A DNA stretch of 6,843 nucleotides from Chlorobiota bacterium. GTDB lineage: Bacteria; Bacteroidota; Bacteroidia; Bacteroidales; JAADGE01. A program made the translations under genes and the position numbers. The stretch covers positions 1 to 6,843 of the forward strand of contig JAUVIG010000207.1 of the NCBI GenBank assembly GCA_030592825.1, given 5' to 3'. This document shows positions 6,214 through 6,843 of this stretch, in pieces (position 1 is the stretch's first letter; each line of letters opens with the position of its first letter). A model generated the notes under the pieces. It was not told the origin of the DNA. It searched no databases and saw nothing but the letters and a program-made list of their open reading frames with translations.

Positions 6214-6840
6214 ATGAAAACAAGTAATATCATATTATCAGCCGTTTTTGCTTCAATATTGATCTGGGTATTTGTCGCATTTATAACAGCCAAAGCAAAA
6301 ATTACAGAATTCATTGAGCAACATCCGGAAATTGTTAAAGAAAAAAAAGAAGATATAAAACGTGAAACTGTTCAATTGGAAGTATTTCATACCATAGTAG
6401 TGAAAGGAGAGGGCGATCTTTTCGTTGAGCAATCAGAAGGATATACTTTTAATCAATTCATTGATGAAAATAACACGGCAGAAGTGAGAAATGATACATT
6501 ATTCATAAATGTAACAGGTAAAAAATGCAGATTGAATGTGAATGAGATCAGCAATGTGCTCACCAAAGATGAAGTTTGGGTGGAAATTTCCGATTTGGAA
6601 ACAGATACTTTTAAGATCTTCACAACAAATGATTCTCATTTGAAGATCAATGACTTAAAAGTTAAATTTTTGAGTTTAACTTCTGAAAAAAATTCAAAAG
6701 TTGAACTTCGAAATGTCAATTATAAGAATACCAAAGCCGAATTTTATATTCGGAACTTCTCTGAAGTTTCCATTGATGACACAAAGGGGATGGCACTTTC
6801 TGTAAAGAAAGATCCGCAAGCAAAGTATGAAGATGATTAA
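6214..6840 (+). CDS. Membrane-anchored protein with GIN-like (DUF2807-like) beta domain
   Basis: A 208-residue protein with an N-terminal hydrophobic helix (about 6-26) acting as signal anchor, then a charged linker (30-52) and a beta-rich region. FHTIVVKGEGDLFVEQSEG (58-76) followed by NDTLFINV (93-100) resembles the opening of the putative adhesin-head GIN domain, which folds as a right-handed beta-helix of short repeated strands (WVEISDLETDTFKIF, LKINDLKVKFLSLTS, SKVELRNV). Such proteins are exported and stay at the envelope; their function is not established. The frame is open from ATG 6145, but that start lies inside the GntR gene and would put a basic non-hydrophobic stretch before the anchor. 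MKTSN at 6214, 43 bp after the GntR stop, is the better start. It is probably co-transcribed with the transporter and may work with it at the envelope. Similarity to the GIN family is by pattern only. Confidence 0.75.
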   Translation: MKTSNIILSAVFASILIWVFVAFITAKAKITEFIEQHPEIVKEKKEDIKRETVQLEVFHTIVVKGEGDLFVEQSEGYTFNQFIDENNTAEVRNDTLFINVTGKKCRLNVNEISNVLTKDEVWVEISDLETDTFKIFTTNDSHLKINDLKVKFLSLTSEKNSKVELRNVNYKNTKAEFYIRNFSEVSIDDTKGMALSVKKDPQAKYEDD

Positions 6841-6843
6841 TTA

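Overview
The window (about 6.8 kb, AT-rich) looks like chromosomal DNA of a member of the Bacteroidota. The evidence is a promoter matching the phylum-specific pattern (TTTG, 19 bases, TAnnTTTG) at 4093-4123, A-rich translation starts mostly without Shine-Dalgarno sequences, and gene families common in that phylum (a DUF4143 ATPase, an RhlE-type helicase with a lysine-rich tail, a GIN-like beta-repeat protein). Genus cannot be decided from the sequence. All six or seven real genes are on the + strand.

Left block (1-3668): three closely spaced genes. They encode an AAA-type ATPase with a C-terminal DUF4143 domain, a DEAD-box RNA helicase of the RhlE type, and a membrane-anchored calcineurin-type metallophosphoesterase. 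Gaps are 22 and 37 bp and no promoter was recognised between them, so they may be co-transcribed. They do not form an obvious pathway.

Middle (3646-4162): the gap is not empty. It holds a roughly 300-bp MITE-like element bounded by 25-bp terminal inverted repeats (24/25 matching) with TTAA at both ends. The element has inserted into the last codons of the phosphoesterase gene and supplies its present stop codon. Removing it and one TTAA restores an in-frame ending five codons downstream. Inside it are a 97-nt compound hairpin capped by a C(UACG)G tetraloop and a possible frameshifted coding remnant. After the element come about 140 bp with nothing recognisable, then a promoter and an operator-like dyad.

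Right block (4163-6840): a four-gene operon of ABC ATPase, six-helix ABC permease, short GntR regulator of the YtrA type, and a membrane-anchored GIN-like protein. The dyad AGTGTA-N12-TACACT sits over the expected transcription start and resembles, from memory, the operator of Bacillus subtilis YtrA. The likely picture is an autoregulated, inducible ABC-2 export or envelope-stress module whose own third gene encodes the repressor.

I see no clearly new multi-gene system. The most notable items are the MITE-like insertion with its reconstructable empty site, and the YtrA-type operon with its operator and its attached GIN-like protein. No rRNA, tRNA, CRISPR array or convincing intrinsic terminator was found.
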